This document shows positions 1-9,443 of a stretch of 64,000 bases of DNA, piece by piece. Numbering within the stretch: the stretch's first letter is position 1; the number at the start of each line of letters is the position of its first letter. The stretch lies in NCBI GenBank assembly GCA_023458375.1, contig JAEWZT010000001.1:196620-260619 (forward strand), in the 5' to 3' direction. The stretch comes from Bacillota bacterium (GTDB taxonomy: Bacteria; Bacillota; Clostridia; Christensenellales; CAG-314). The notes under the pieces were generated by a model. That model searched no databases and had not been told where the DNA came from. It saw only the letters and a program-made list of their open reading frames with translations. A program made the position numbers and the translations under genes.

Positions 1-902
1 GAATAGCGCTCAATCTGCACCGACAGGGTGAGCTGCTGATTTACTAACGAAGAAGAAATTGAGTCGGTATCGGACATTTCGGCAAAAAGTTTGTTATAAA
101 CTTTTGCAGCCTCGTCGTAACGCTCCTTAGCTTCGGCAAAAAGTTTATCAATTTCCTTAATGGCTTCTTTTACTTTTTGTTTGTTTTCGCTGGCGTTATC
201 GTAGGAATATATGTATGAGTTGATTTCGTGATATTTTAGTTCTTCCTGCAAGGCGATATGTTTGCGCGCAGCCTCCGCCTGCTTTTCCAAAGGAAGCAAA
301 CGGCGTTCAAGTTCCGACAAAATATCGTAAAGGCGTAAAACGTTTTCGCGCGTTTTTTCCAACTTACGCTCAGTTTCAATTTTTTTATATCGGAACTTTG
401 AAATGCCCAAAGCTTCCTCAAAGATGGCGCGCCTGTCTTCGGGGCGGACGTTAAGTATGGCGTCCATCCTGCCCTGCCCCACAATGGAATAACCTTCTTT
501 GCCAAGCCCCGCTTCCCTTAAAAGGTCGGTAATGTCTTTTAGGCGGGCGGGCTGTTTGTTAAGCAGATACTCGCTTTCGTTGCTTCTGTAAAGCTTGCGG
601 GAAATGGTAACCTCGTCCATATCAAGGGAGAAAAACCTTTGGCTGTTGTCAAGCGTCATAGTAACTTCGCAATAGCTCATAGATTTTCTTTGCTCCGTCC
701 CCGAAAAAATGAGGTCGTGCATGCTCTTGCCGCGAAGCCCTTTTGCCGACTGCTCTCCCAAAACCCAGCGCACCGCGTCTACGACGTTGCTCTTTCCGCA
801 ACCGTTAGGACCTACTATGCCTGTAATATTATTCTCAAATTTGAGAGAAATCTTATCTGAAAAGGATTTAAATCCGTATACTTGCAGTTCTTTTAAGTTC
901 AC
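1..902 (-). CDS. smc: Chromosome partition protein SMC, N-terminal part
   Basis: ATPase of the condensin complex that compacts and segregates the chromosome. Only the first 300 residues are inside the window; the gene runs off the left edge. The P-loop GPNGCGKS is at residues 31-38, followed by the family stretch VVDAVRWVLGEQS, and the charged coiled coil begins around residue 155. The GTG start at 902 is preceded by an AAGGAG box at normal spacing. It is the last gene of a plsX-rnc-smc run and starts only a few bases after the rnc stop codon, so it is probably co-transcribed with rnc. The assignment is certain; the length cannot be judged here. Confidence 0.95.
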   Translation of the reverse strand, partial: MNLKELQVYGFKSFSDKISLKFENNITGIVGPNGCGKSNVVDAVRWVLGEQSAKGLRGKSMHDLIFSGTEQRKSMSYCEVTMTLDNSQRFFSLDMDEVTISRKLYRSNESEYLLNKQPARLKDITDLLREAGLGKEGYSIVGQGRMDAILNVRPEDRRAIFEEALGISKFRYKKIETERKLEKTRENVLRLYDILSELERRLLPLEKQAEAARKHIALQEELKYHEINSYIYSYDNASENKQKVKEAIKEIDKLFAEAKERYDEAAKVYNKLFAEMSDTDSISSSLVNQQLTLSVQIERY

Positions 903-907
903 TTAGG

Positions 908-1591
908 CTAGCTCCTTTTATAAATAACTTCAAGCGCTTTTACGGCGGCTTCCGTTTGTGCCGTAAGTTTGCTTTGTCCCATACCCTCGCCGTAAACCTT
1001 GTCGTCAAGCAATACGGCATAAATAAACTGCGGGTTATGGTCGGGACCGCTTTTGCCAACCAATTTATATCTCAAAATTATTTTATATTTTTGGCAGTAT
1101 TCTTGCAGTTCTGTTTTAGGGCTGTCGTAAAAGTTGCCGTTAAGCCCCTCTTTCAAAACTTCCTTTAAAGTGGAAAGCACGAAATCTTTCGCCTTATCAA
1201 GCCCGCCGTCAATGTAAATAGCGCATAAAACCGCCTCGTAAAGGTTGGCGTAAGTTTTAAAATGCAGATTATTCATATTGCGCTTTTGGCTTTCGCCTAA
1301 AAGCAAATATTTTTCAAGCCCCAAAGAAAGGGTGATTTTTGACAAAGAATCGCTTGAAACGGCGTTGGAGCGTATCTTTGACAGCACGCCTTCGTCTTTG
1401 TCCGACTTAGAAAAAATATAATCGGACACGATTATTTGAAGCACGGCGTCCCCTAAAAACTCCATGCGTTCGTTGCTTACGCAGTTTTGCTCGTTAGCGT
1501 ATGAAGAATGGGTAAAGGCTCTTTGCAAAAGCGAAGAGTCGGTAAAATGATAGTTGATAATTTTTTCTATTTTTTTAATGTTAATCGGCAT
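908..1591 (-). CDS. rnc: Ribonuclease III
   Basis: Double-strand-specific endoribonuclease that matures rRNA and other structured transcripts. The catalytic signature ERMEFLGDA is at about residues 41-49 of a 227-residue protein, followed by a second acidic site in the helical domain and a C-terminal double-stranded RNA binding domain ending in the usual AAxxAL pattern. An upstream start at 1630 in the same frame is possible, but the ATG at 1591 has a purine-rich AAAAGGTGG box and gives the normal family length. It overlaps the end of plsX by about 11 bases, which suggests translational coupling. Confidence 0.93.
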   Translation of the reverse strand: MPINIKKIEKIINYHFTDSSLLQRAFTHSSYANEQNCVSNERMEFLGDAVLQIIVSDYIFSKSDKDEGVLSKIRSNAVSSDSLSKITLSLGLEKYLLLGESQKRNMNNLHFKTYANLYEAVLCAIYIDGGLDKAKDFVLSTLKEVLKEGLNGNFYDSPKTELQEYCQKYKIILRYKLVGKSGPDHNPQFIYAVLLDDKVYGEGMGQSKLTAQTEAAVKALEVIYKRS

Positions 1592-2591
1592 TTGCCACCT
1601 TTTGGGGAAGCGTCTGCTTGATTTTTTCAATTAAGCCTTTATTGTAAAGGTCAACGGCTTGATTTATTGCGCAAAAAACCGACTGCGCTTTTGCCGCGCC
1701 GTGCGTTTTGATTAAAACTTTATTTATACCTATAAAAGGCGCGCCGCCGTTTTGGTTAAAGTCAACCTTGTTTCTAATTCTTTTGAAAGCGGGTTTAAGC
1801 ATAAGCGCCCCCAGTTTTGAAAAGAAGTTTTTTGTAACTTCCTGCTTAATCATTTTTAGTATTGTGCTTGCCGTTCCTTCAAGCGATTTAAGCGCTATAT
1901 TGCCATACATTCCGTCGGCTACTATAACGTCGTATTCGCCCGAAAGTATGTCGCGCGCTTCCATATTGCCCACAAAGTTAAGTTCTTTTTCTTCTTTTAG
2001 CAGACTAAATACTTCACGGGTAAATTCGTTGCCTTTTTTGTCTTCCGTTCCGTTGGAAAGTAAAGCTATTTTGGGGCTTGTTTTTCCCATAGCCGCCTGC
2101 GCGTAAGCGTTGCCTAAGTAGGCAAACTGCACAAGCATTTGGGGTTTGCTGTCAACGTTTGCGCCGCAGTCAATAAGCAGCGTCTGCCCCCCGTCAATAG
2201 TTGGAAGCAAAGGAAGAAGCGCGGGACGGCTAACGCCCTTTATGCGCCCCAATATTAGCGCCGCGCCCGTTAATACTGCGCCGGTGCTGCCCGAAGATAC
2301 CATACCCGCGACTTCGTTATTTTTTGTATACTCCAAAGCCTTTACAAGCGAAGAATCTTTTTTTACCCTTATAGCGGAAGTGGGAACGTCAAGGTTGGTG
2401 ATGACTTCCTTAGCGTCTAAGATTTCTATCCTGTCTGTATATTTACAACCCGATATAAGCTTTTTTATCTCTTGTCCGTCGCCCGACAGCACAAGGGTAA
2501 GCTCGCGGTCGTTTTCAAGGGCTAAAAGGCAGCCCGAAACCGTTTCTTGCGGGGCGTAATCTCCCCCGTAACAGTCAACGACAACTTTCAT
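1581..2591 (-). CDS. plsX: Phosphate acyltransferase PlsX
   Basis: Converts acyl-ACP to acyl-phosphate, the acyl donor for PlsY in the first step of phospholipid synthesis; peripheral to the membrane. The 336-residue protein begins MKVVVDCYGGD and contains the family stretches VSSGSTGA and LLIDCGANVD and a C-terminal GGAPFIGI segment. ATG at 2591 is chosen over a GTG two codons earlier because the AAGGAG box sits five bases before the ATG and would touch the GTG. The family neighbour acpP, often found between plsX and rnc, is absent here. Confidence 0.93.
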   Translation of the reverse strand: MKVVVDCYGGDYAPQETVSGCLLALENDRELTLVLSGDGQEIKKLISGCKYTDRIEILDAKEVITNLDVPTSAIRVKKDSSLVKALEYTKNNEVAGMVSSGSTGAVLTGAALILGRIKGVSRPALLPLLPTIDGGQTLLIDCGANVDSKPQMLVQFAYLGNAYAQAAMGKTSPKIALLSNGTEDKKGNEFTREVFSLLKEEKELNFVGNMEARDILSGEYDVIVADGMYGNIALKSLEGTASTILKMIKQEVTKNFFSKLGALMLKPAFKRIRNKVDFNQNGGAPFIGINKVLIKTHGAAKAQSVFCAINQAVDLYNKGLIEKIKQTLPQKVANAD

Positions 2592-2812
2592 AAACACTCC
2601 TTATAAAATATAACTTGAAATATGCCCCGCAGCCTAAAAGGTTTGCTTAATAATTCTTAACATACTTGCTCAATTACAAAATACTGCGAGCAATTTGCGG
2701 CGCTTGTTTTGAATTTATTTTAGGCTTATTATAAAGCATATCGTGAGGGTATGCAAGGTTTTTTATAAAAAAAGAAAATTTGTTTCACAAATCGTCAAAT
2801 TGTTTCACGCAT

Positions 2813-2843
2813 TAAAAAAGCAGGTTTATCAAACCTGCTTTCA
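2813..2843 (-). terminator. Rho-independent terminator downstream of rpmF
   Basis: Perfect 11-base inverted repeat AAAGCAGGTTT / AAACCTGCTTT with a 3-base loop, followed on the minus strand by a run of T. It lies in the 400-base gap between rpmF and plsX, so it should end the rpmF transcript. The rest of this gap shows nothing recognisable. Confidence 0.75.
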
Positions 2844-2997
2844 GTTATAAATTAATTTTTCACAAATAAACAAACGCTTTTCTCTTTCCGATTTTTTAAA
2901 GGTATTTGAAAATAAATTTGCCCTATTTTTTTTGGGCGGTTTCGTTATAACTTAACAAAATGCGCCAATACCCATTAAAAACCTTAACGGATTAGTT

Positions 2998-3192
2998 CTA
3001 TTTGTCTTTCTTTTCTTTTTCCTGAACTACTTCTTTCCCGCCGTAATAGCCGCAGTTGTCGCAAATCCTGTGCGAAAGTTTCAACTCGTGGCACTGAGGG
3101 CATTGAGCAAGACCGGGCGTAGCGGCTTTCCAGTTTGCCGCTCTTTTATGTTTTCTCTGTTTACTAACCTTTCTTTTTGGTTCTGCACCCAT
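2998..3192 (-). CDS. rpmF: 50S ribosomal protein L32
   Basis: Small ribosomal protein of 64 residues. The N-terminus MGAEPKRKVSKQRKHKRA is typical, and the zinc-binding variant is retained: CPQC around residues 31-34 and CDNC around 44-47. It is preceded by an AGAGGTAA ribosome-binding region and followed by a strong terminator. Its position beside plsX and the tmcAL/ylbJ/coaD cluster mirrors the arrangement in many Bacillota. The extra C-terminal tail is lysine- and glutamate-rich. Confidence 0.95.
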   Translation of the reverse strand: MGAEPKRKVSKQRKHKRAANWKAATPGLAQCPQCHELKLSHRICDNCGYYGGKEVVQEKEKKDK

Positions 3193-3333
3193 AATATAGT
3201 TACCTCTTTCTCTCGTATTCTAACTTACACATTATAATCACGGCGCGCCGCTTTGTCAAACGAATAGCATTACTTTGTAATGCAATTTACGTTCCGTTTG
3301 CATTAGCGTCAAGCTGATTATACGTTGGTTTTG

Positions 3334-4539
3334 TTATTTTGCGCCTGAAACAACTCTTTGAGTTTCGGTAGCTATGACTAATTCTTCGTTGGTGGGTATT
3401 ACCAAAACCCTAACCTTTGAAGAGGGAGTAGAAATGTCGGTAATTACGCCGCGTTTGCAGTTTTCATTTTTCTCTTTCTCAATCTTTACGCCCAAATAGT
3501 CAAGCTCTTCGCAAGCTTTTTCGCGCACATAAGGCGTGTTTTCGCCTATGCCCGCGGTAAAGACAATTATGTCAAGCCCGTTCATTACCGCACTGTATTC
3601 CCCTATGTATTTTTTGACGCGGTAGCTGAACACGTCAACGGCGCGCTTGTTGTTTTCGTGTTCTAACGCCCCGCCTTCCGTTAAATCTCTAAAATCGCTG
3701 CTGTTGCCCGAAAGCCCTAAAACGCCGCATTCCTTGTTAAGGTGGTTTAGCACTTCCTTTATTGTCTTGCCCGTTTTTGACATTAAAAACTCCACAATGG
3801 CGGGGTCTAAGCTGCCCGAGCGGGTGCCCATGGGAAGTCCGTCTAAGGGCGTAAAGCCCATGGAAGTTTCAACGCTTCTTCCGCCCTTTACGGCGGCGAT
3901 TGAAGAACCGTTTCCAAGGTGGCAGGTTACAATTTTAAGGTCTTTGGAATCCTTGCCGACATACTTTGCCGCTTCTTTTGAAACGAACATATGGCTTGTG
4001 CCGTGGAACCCATATTTCCTGATGCGGTATTTTTTGTAATCCTCGTAGCTGATTCCGTATAAGTAAGCTTCCTGCGGCATTGTGGAGTGAAAAGCGGTAT
4101 CAAACACCGCCACCATAGGAGTATTAGGCATTACCGCCTGACAAGCTTTTATACCCGAAATATTTGCGGGGTTGTGCAAAGGCGCAAGCTCGTTGTTGGC
4201 TTGACAGCACGCCAAAACGTCGCCGTCAATTAAAACAGAAGAGGAATAGTCCTCGGCGCCGTGGACTACTCTGTGCCCTACGGCGGAAACTTCATCCATG
4301 GAGTCTATAACGCCGCATTCTTTGCTTACTAAGCTGTCCAAAACCATTTTAACCGCTACGGTATGGTTAGGCATATCTTGTTTAAAAATGTATTCCTTTC
4401 CGTTCGCCTTGTGGATTAAAGCGGAATCTTTTAACGCAATCCTGTCGCAAATGCCCTTTGCCAAGATTTTGTTGTCTTGCATGTTGATAAGCTGATATTT
4501 AAGGGAACTGCTTCCCGCGTTGATAACCAGTATTTTCAT
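3334..4539 (-). CDS. ackA: Acetate kinase
   Basis: Interconverts acetyl phosphate plus ADP with acetate plus ATP; the energy-yielding last step of fermentation to acetate. The 401-residue protein starts MKILVINAGSSSLKYQ (family signature 1) and contains the second signature GFHGTSH. The ATG at 4539 overlaps the pta stop codon as ATGA, so translation is coupled. Longer in-frame extension upstream is only read-through of pta in another frame. It ends about 140 bases before rpmF. Confidence 0.96.
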   Translation of the reverse strand: MKILVINAGSSSLKYQLINMQDNKILAKGICDRIALKDSALIHKANGKEYIFKQDMPNHTVAVKMVLDSLVSKECGVIDSMDEVSAVGHRVVHGAEDYSSSVLIDGDVLACCQANNELAPLHNPANISGIKACQAVMPNTPMVAVFDTAFHSTMPQEAYLYGISYEDYKKYRIRKYGFHGTSHMFVSKEAAKYVGKDSKDLKIVTCHLGNGSSIAAVKGGRSVETSMGFTPLDGLPMGTRSGSLDPAIVEFLMSKTGKTIKEVLNHLNKECGVLGLSGNSSDFRDLTEGGALEHENNKRAVDVFSYRVKKYIGEYSAVMNGLDIIVFTAGIGENTPYVREKACEELDYLGVKIEKEKNENCKRGVITDISTPSSKVRVLVIPTNEELVIATETQRVVSGAK

Positions 4540-5531
4540 AATTTGCAATCTCCTTGGCATTGGCAGGCGGTCATAGCGACTACCCCTACTATGTCTGCGG
4601 CAACGCAGCCGCGCGATAAATCGTTTACGGGTTTGGCAAGTCCTTGGCAAATGGGTCCGTATGCCTCGTAACCGCCTAAACGCTGTAAAATCTTATACCC
4701 TATGTTGCCGGCGTTAAGGCAGGGGAAAACAAATACGTTGGCGTTCCCCGCGACTTTGCTGCCGGGACATTTCATTTGACCTACTTCGGGGGCTACGGCG
4801 GCGTCAAACTGTATTTCGCCCTCTATTTCAATATAGGGCGCGCGTTCCCTTACAAGTTTTGTCGCTTCGGCTACTTTTGTAACGTCGTCGTGCTTGGCGC
4901 TTCCTTTTGTGGAAAAAGACAGCATTGCGATTTTCGGCTCTTCTTTCATAAAAGTCTTTGCTGAATGGTAAGACGAAACCGCAAAATCGGCTAATTCCTC
5001 TTTCGTGGGTTGAGGAGTAACCGCGCAGTCGGCAAATATAACTTCGGAAAACTTGGGCGCGTCGGGCTTATACATAATAAAAAATCCCGAAACAGCCTTA
5101 ATTCCCGGCATTGTCTTAATAATTTGTAGAGCGGGGCGGAGTAAGTCGCTTGTAGCGTGGCAGGCACCCCCCACCATACCGTCGGCTTCGCCAAGCTTTA
5201 CCATCAAAACGCCGTAATACATTTCGTCTTGAACAAGGGCTACCGCCTGCTCATAAGTCAGACCTTTTTCTTTACGCAGTTCGTAAAGATATTTGGCGTA
5301 AGCTTCAATTTTTGGACTAGTTTTCGGGTTGATTATTGTTACCTTTTTCAATCCGCCCTTACTCTTTTGACGGATAACCTTTTCGTCGCCTAAAAGCACG
5401 ATTTGGACAAATCCGTCTTTTTCAATGGTTTCGGCGGCGTCAATAATTCTTTGGTCGTGCCCTTCGGGAAGGACAATGGTTTTGTTAAGACCGCGCACCT
5501 TGTCTTTGTAGGTTTCAATTAACTTTGACAC
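4536..5531 (-). CDS. pta: Phosphate acetyltransferase
   Basis: Converts acetyl-CoA and phosphate to acetyl phosphate, feeding acetate kinase. The protein has 331 residues, the size of the short, single-domain bacterial form, with the N-terminal IVLPEGHDQR and the stretches DGMVGGA and KVAGNANVFVFPCLNAGNI typical of the PTA_PTB fold. GTG start at 5531 lies after a strong AGGAGG box. It is the first gene of the pta-ackA operon and is divergent from tmcAL. Confidence 0.95.
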   Translation of the reverse strand: MSKLIETYKDKVRGLNKTIVLPEGHDQRIIDAAETIEKDGFVQIVLLGDEKVIRQKSKGGLKKVTIINPKTSPKIEAYAKYLYELRKEKGLTYEQAVALVQDEMYYGVLMVKLGEADGMVGGACHATSDLLRPALQIIKTMPGIKAVSGFFIMYKPDAPKFSEVIFADCAVTPQPTKEELADFAVSSYHSAKTFMKEEPKIAMLSFSTKGSAKHDDVTKVAEATKLVRERAPYIEIEGEIQFDAAVAPEVGQMKCPGSKVAGNANVFVFPCLNAGNIGYKILQRLGGYEAYGPICQGLAKPVNDLSRGCVAADIVGVVAMTACQCQGDCKL

Positions 5532-5648
5532 GGGTTTCCTCCTGAGTTTGCTTTTATTTGCAAAACTTTATTAAATATTGTATAATAACAACTATACAGC
5601 ATACAAAGTCAAAAGTCAAAAGACATAGGACAAATTAAGGATATTTTT

Positions 5649-6797
5649 GTGAAAATTACAGGCATCATCTGCGAATACAATCCCTTCCACGCGGGGCACC
5701 TTTATCACCTGTCGCAAGTCAAAAAAGAGGGCGGCACGGTAATGTGCGTTATGAGCGGAAATTTCACGCAAAGGGGCGAAATCGTCTGTCTTGACAAATA
5801 TATAAGGGCAAGGCACGCGGTTTTAGCGGGCGCAGATATCGTGCTGGAACTGCCCGTAATATTTGCAACGGCGTCTGCGGAAAACTTTGCATACGGCGCC
5901 GTAAGAATTTTGGACGCGGCGGGGTGCGACTCGCTTAACTTCGGAAGCGAGTGCGGCGACCTTTCAAGGATAGTATCCTGCGCCCAAAAACTGCTTGACC
6001 CTCCGCAGGAAATGAAAGTTTCCATAAGAAAATGGCTTGACGAAGGCTGCTCCTACCCCGCGGCTTTGGCAAACGCCCTATCGCAAAGCGACGCCGAAAA
6101 CGCTTTTGTGTTAAATAAGCCCAACAATATTTTGGGCATTGAATACGTCAAGCAAATAATTTTAAGCAACAGCGCCATGACCCCGCAAACGGTTTTGAGG
6201 GAGGACAATTACAACAGCGTAGATATTACCGCAATGGGCTGCCCGTCGGCGGCTGCCATAAGAAAGGCGCTTGAAAAGGGCGAAAAAGACGCCGTTAAAA
6301 ACTTCGTTCCGCCTTATGTTTATAATGATTTACAAAAGCCGATAGCTGATAAGTTTAAAAAATTCCTTTATACCTTTTTGGGGACGCTTTCCAAGGAATA
6401 TTTAAGCGAAATTGAAGGGGTAACGGAGGGATTGCATTCGCGCATAGCTCTTTGCCGCCACGCGGGCAACTACGATTTAATGATGGAAAAGCTAAAAACA
6501 AAGCGTTATACCTTGACAAAGCTGCAAAGGGTGCTGCTCAACGCACTTTTAAGCATTACAAAAGCAACCGCAAAAGAAGCCAAGGAAACTAAACCCTATA
6601 CACGGGTCCTTGCAGTTTCAAAAGACAGGCTTGATTTATTGACGCACCTTTCTCAATGCAAAATTAATTTGGCGCCCAATGTGCTGAAACAACAGGAGTT
6701 TTTACAGGAACTTGATTTAAAAGCAAGCAATTTATACTATTCCTTAAACGGCGCAAGCGGCAACAAAGACTTGACACAAGCGCTGCAAAAGATTTGA
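5649..6797 (+). CDS. tmcAL: tRNA(Met) cytidine acetate ligase
   Basis: Known in Bacillus (YlbM) to use acetate and ATP to make N4-acetylcytidine at the wobble base of elongator tRNA-Met. The 382-residue protein opens with the nucleotidyltransferase-like motif EYNPFHAGH and continues with MSGNFTQRGE and the GSECG stretch. GTG start at 5649 follows an AAGGA box. It is divergent from pta-ackA, which controls the supply of acetate, its substrate; whether the two are co-regulated is only an inference. A Nudix gene starts three bases after its stop. Confidence 0.92.
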   Translation: MKITGIICEYNPFHAGHLYHLSQVKKEGGTVMCVMSGNFTQRGEIVCLDKYIRARHAVLAGADIVLELPVIFATASAENFAYGAVRILDAAGCDSLNFGSECGDLSRIVSCAQKLLDPPQEMKVSIRKWLDEGCSYPAALANALSQSDAENAFVLNKPNNILGIEYVKQIILSNSAMTPQTVLREDNYNSVDITAMGCPSAAAIRKALEKGEKDAVKNFVPPYVYNDLQKPIADKFKKFLYTFLGTLSKEYLSEIEGVTEGLHSRIALCRHAGNYDLMMEKLKTKRYTLTKLQRVLLNALLSITKATAKEAKETKPYTRVLAVSKDRLDLLTHLSQCKINLAPNVLKQQEFLQELDLKASNLYYSLNGASGNKDLTQALQKI

Positions 6798-6800
6798 ACA

Positions 6801-7310
6801 ATGAAAACCTTACATATTTTTGACGCAAAAGATTATAGCCCAAAGTGGCAAAAAACCCTGCGCAAAGCGGCGCGGGCTGTGATAATTGAAAAGGGGAAAA
6901 TAGCCTTAGTTAAAAGTAAAAACTTCGGCTTTTTTAAGTTTCCCGGCGGCGGAATTGAACAAGGAGAAAAACGCTTTGACGCGCTTTTGCGTGAAACGAG
7001 AGAAGAAACGGGTCTTAAAATAATTACGCAGTCGGTTGCTCCGCTTGGCATTGTAAAAGAAAAGCGGAAGGATATATATGATAACGGAATATTTATTCAA
7101 ACCTCTTATTATTATCTTGCAAGCGTTGAGGGCGGCATTGCCAATCAGGAACTTGACGGTTATGAAAGCGAATACGGTTTTGAGTTGGCGTGGGTGGATT
7201 TAAACACTGCTTATAATACAAACATCGGGTTGCAAAGAAACTCAGAAATGGGTTTTCTTGCACGCGAGGCGTTTGTTTTAAAATATCTGCTTGACAATTA
7301 TGATGCTTAG
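6801..7310 (+). CDS. Nudix hydrolase
   Basis: A 169-residue Nudix-fold pyrophosphohydrolase acting on a nucleoside diphosphate linked to another moiety; substrate unknown. The full Nudix box is present: GGIEQGE, then REUxEExGU as RETREETGL, around residues 50-72. It starts three bases after the tmcAL stop and is probably translated from the same message. The N-terminal 25 residues before the Nudix fold are not diagnostic. Confidence 0.85.
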   Translation: MKTLHIFDAKDYSPKWQKTLRKAARAVIIEKGKIALVKSKNFGFFKFPGGGIEQGEKRFDALLRETREETGLKIITQSVAPLGIVKEKRKDIYDNGIFIQTSYYYLASVEGGIANQELDGYESEYGFELAWVDLNTAYNTNIGLQRNSEMGFLAREAFVLKYLLDNYDA

Positions 7311-7378
7311 GGCAAGCATAGATAAGACATAAGATTTTACCGTGTCATAGCGGTTTTTGATTTTTCATAAGTTATCTG

Positions 7379-8284
7379 GTGAAGAAGTATCTTTATGCCG
7401 CTTTGATAATTTTAATTACGGCTCTGTTTTTGACGGAGCCTATGTTGTATTCGCAGACTTTTTTAAGTTCGGTAACGCTTTGGTGCGTAAGCGTGCTGCC
7501 GCTGCTCTTTCCATTTATGCTGCTTTCAAAGTTTACCGCCGACAACGACCTTTTAAGCCCCTTGGCAGATAATTTAAGGCTTACAAAAAAACTTTTGAAC
7601 ATAGGCGGCAAGGGTATAAGCGCCCTGCTTTTGGGGCTGCTGTGCGGCTACCCCGTGGGAGCTAAAATACTTTCCGACTATTATACGTCGGGGCGCATTG
7701 ACAAAACTTCCGCCAAAAAACTCGCCTTTGTAACAGGCGGCGCAAGCCCCGTATTTTGCATAGGGGTTGTGGGCGCGCTTTTTTTAAAAAATGCCCTTTA
7801 CGGGCTGATAATATATGTAGTAAGCTTATTTTGTAATATTATTACAGGCATAATAGTTAAAAAGGTACCTTATTTTGAGAATACCGCCAAAATTAATGAA
7901 GGTTCTTCTCTATTTGACGCAATGTATCCTGCCATTTCTTCCTGCCTTACGGTGGGAGGTTTTATTTGCCTTTTCGGAGTAATATCGGCAATGGCTCAAA
8001 GCGTTGCCGCAAGCATATTCCCCTTTTTAAACCAAACCGCGCTAAATGTTTGCTTAGGTTTTTTGGAAATGACGCAGGGCTGCAAAAGCGCGTCATTATT
8101 GTCCGTCAGCTACGCTTTGCCGCTGTGCGCCTTTTACATTCAATTCGGCGGATTTTGCGTTAACGCCCAACTTTCCGCTTATTATTCAAAGTGCGGCTTA
8201 AAGGTCGGGATACACATTATTGCAAGAGTTTTGCAAGGGGCTGTCTGCGCCCTTATATGCTTTGTAATTACGCTTTTATTATAA
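7379..8284 (+). CDS. ylbJ: YlbJ-like sporulation integral membrane protein
   Basis: Polytopic membrane protein of 301 residues with a nucleoside-recognition (Gate) type fold. In Bacillus YlbJ is needed for spore heat resistance. Several hydrophobic helices are visible, with the conserved stretches LLFPFMLLSKF, LCGYPVGAK and VTGGASPVFCIG. GTG start at 7379 has a weak ribosome-binding site. It lies between tmcAL and coaD/rsmD as in Bacillus, which supports the assignment and suggests that the organism, or its recent ancestors, sporulate. Confidence 0.82.
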   Translation: MKKYLYAALIILITALFLTEPMLYSQTFLSSVTLWCVSVLPLLFPFMLLSKFTADNDLLSPLADNLRLTKKLLNIGGKGISALLLGLLCGYPVGAKILSDYYTSGRIDKTSAKKLAFVTGGASPVFCIGVVGALFLKNALYGLIIYVVSLFCNIITGIIVKKVPYFENTAKINEGSSLFDAMYPAISSCLTVGGFICLFGVISAMAQSVAASIFPFLNQTALNVCLGFLEMTQGCKSASLLSVSYALPLCAFYIQFGGFCVNAQLSAYYSKCGLKVGIHIIARVLQGAVCALICFVITLLL

Positions 8285-8335
8285 TATACAAAAAAATAAA
8301 CTTGCCAAAAACACTGCTTTATGCCAAAAAAGAAT

Positions 8336-8371
8336 AAAAGGGTTGCCTTTAAGCAAAAACCTTTTTATTTT
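8336..8371. terminator. Probable bidirectional terminator
   Basis: Imperfect hairpin with arms AAAAGGGTTGC and GCAAAAACCTTTT and T-rich flanks on both strands. It separates the convergent ylbJ and DAHP synthase genes. Confidence 0.5.
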
Positions 8372-8422
8372 TCTATGTAAAACTTAAAATATAGATAAAT
8401 CAACCGCTGATTAATATACTTT

Positions 8423-9436
8423 CTAATCTTTAAACTTTTCCTTTACAATCTCGTTAAGGCGCAAAATCAATTGTTTTGTGTCTTCAAAAGAAAGGCAAGC
8501 GTCGGTTTTTGAACAGCCGTAAATATCTTGCGAACTCCCCTCCTGCAAATAGCTTTCAAGCATTATGCCCCCTATTTTTGAAGGGAAAAAATTCTCTACG
8601 GCGCTAACGGCGTTTTGAATTTGCCTTTGGTGGTTTTTCCCGCTGTTGCTGTGCGAACAGTCCACAAGCACAAAGCCGTTTTTTACTTCGTAAAGAGCGC
8701 GCAGCTTTTCCAACGCTTCAAAAGTCTGCGCGTTGCAGTTGTTATAGTGTTTTCCGTTTAAGGTATAGCCCCTTAAAACGGCGTGCGCTAAGGCGTTTCC
8801 GCTTGTGACCAACTGACTGTCGCCTTTAAAAATCGTCTTGCTTGTTTCAACGCAGTGCAGCGATTGGCTTAGCGCCTGTAAGTTTCCGCCGGTGTTGTTT
8901 TTTATGCCCACTGCGCAGTCCATACCGCTTGCAAAGTTTCTGTGAACTGCCGATTCGCTTGTGCGCGCGCCCAAAAAATAATAGGATACCAAATCAGAAA
9001 AATAATCATATTGCTCGGGGTAGAGCAGTTCGTCGGCTAAGGGAAGACCCGTCTGCATGAGGCAATTTAAAAATAGGCTGCGGCAGTCTTCAAGTCCCCT
9101 TTCAATGTTGATATCCCCCTCTGATTTCTCGCAAAAAAGCATACCCAAATACCCCTCGCCCAATGAACGCGGCTTTGCGGTAAAAACGCGGGGGACAAGC
9201 AAAATATTGTCTTTTACGACGTCGTAAAGCGCCTTTAAATTAGCGCAGTATTCGCAAACGGCTTTGTAGTCGTCGGCGGCGCAGGGGCCCGTTACAACCA
9301 AAAGACGGCTTTTAGTAGCTATTACCTGCGCCAACTCTATGTCGCAGTTTTGTTTTATTTTTTTTGTTTCCTCGTCCAGAGGAAGCATTTTGCGCAGCTT
9401 TTGCGGCGTAGGTATTTTTTTTTGAAGCTCAAACAT
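8423..9436 (-). CDS. 3-deoxy-7-phosphoheptulonate synthase, class I
   Basis: First enzyme of the shikimate pathway: condenses phosphoenolpyruvate and erythrose 4-phosphate to DAHP. The 337-residue length is normal for the AroF/G/H type. Visible family motifs are VTGPCAADD, KPRSLGEGYLG, GARTSESAVHRNFASG and the metal-ligand stretch DCSHSNSGK. The ATG start at 9436 and its closeness to coaD (8 bases) suggest a coaD-aro transcript. Which aromatic amino acid inhibits it cannot be told from sequence. Confidence 0.92.
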   Translation of the reverse strand: MFELQKKIPTPQKLRKMLPLDEETKKIKQNCDIELAQVIATKSRLLVVTGPCAADDYKAVCEYCANLKALYDVVKDNILLVPRVFTAKPRSLGEGYLGMLFCEKSEGDINIERGLEDCRSLFLNCLMQTGLPLADELLYPEQYDYFSDLVSYYFLGARTSESAVHRNFASGMDCAVGIKNNTGGNLQALSQSLHCVETSKTIFKGDSQLVTSGNALAHAVLRGYTLNGKHYNNCNAQTFEALEKLRALYEVKNGFVLVDCSHSNSGKNHQRQIQNAVSAVENFFPSKIGGIMLESYLQEGSSQDIYGCSKTDACLSFEDTKQLILRLNEIVKEKFKD

Positions 9437-9443
9437 ATATAAG

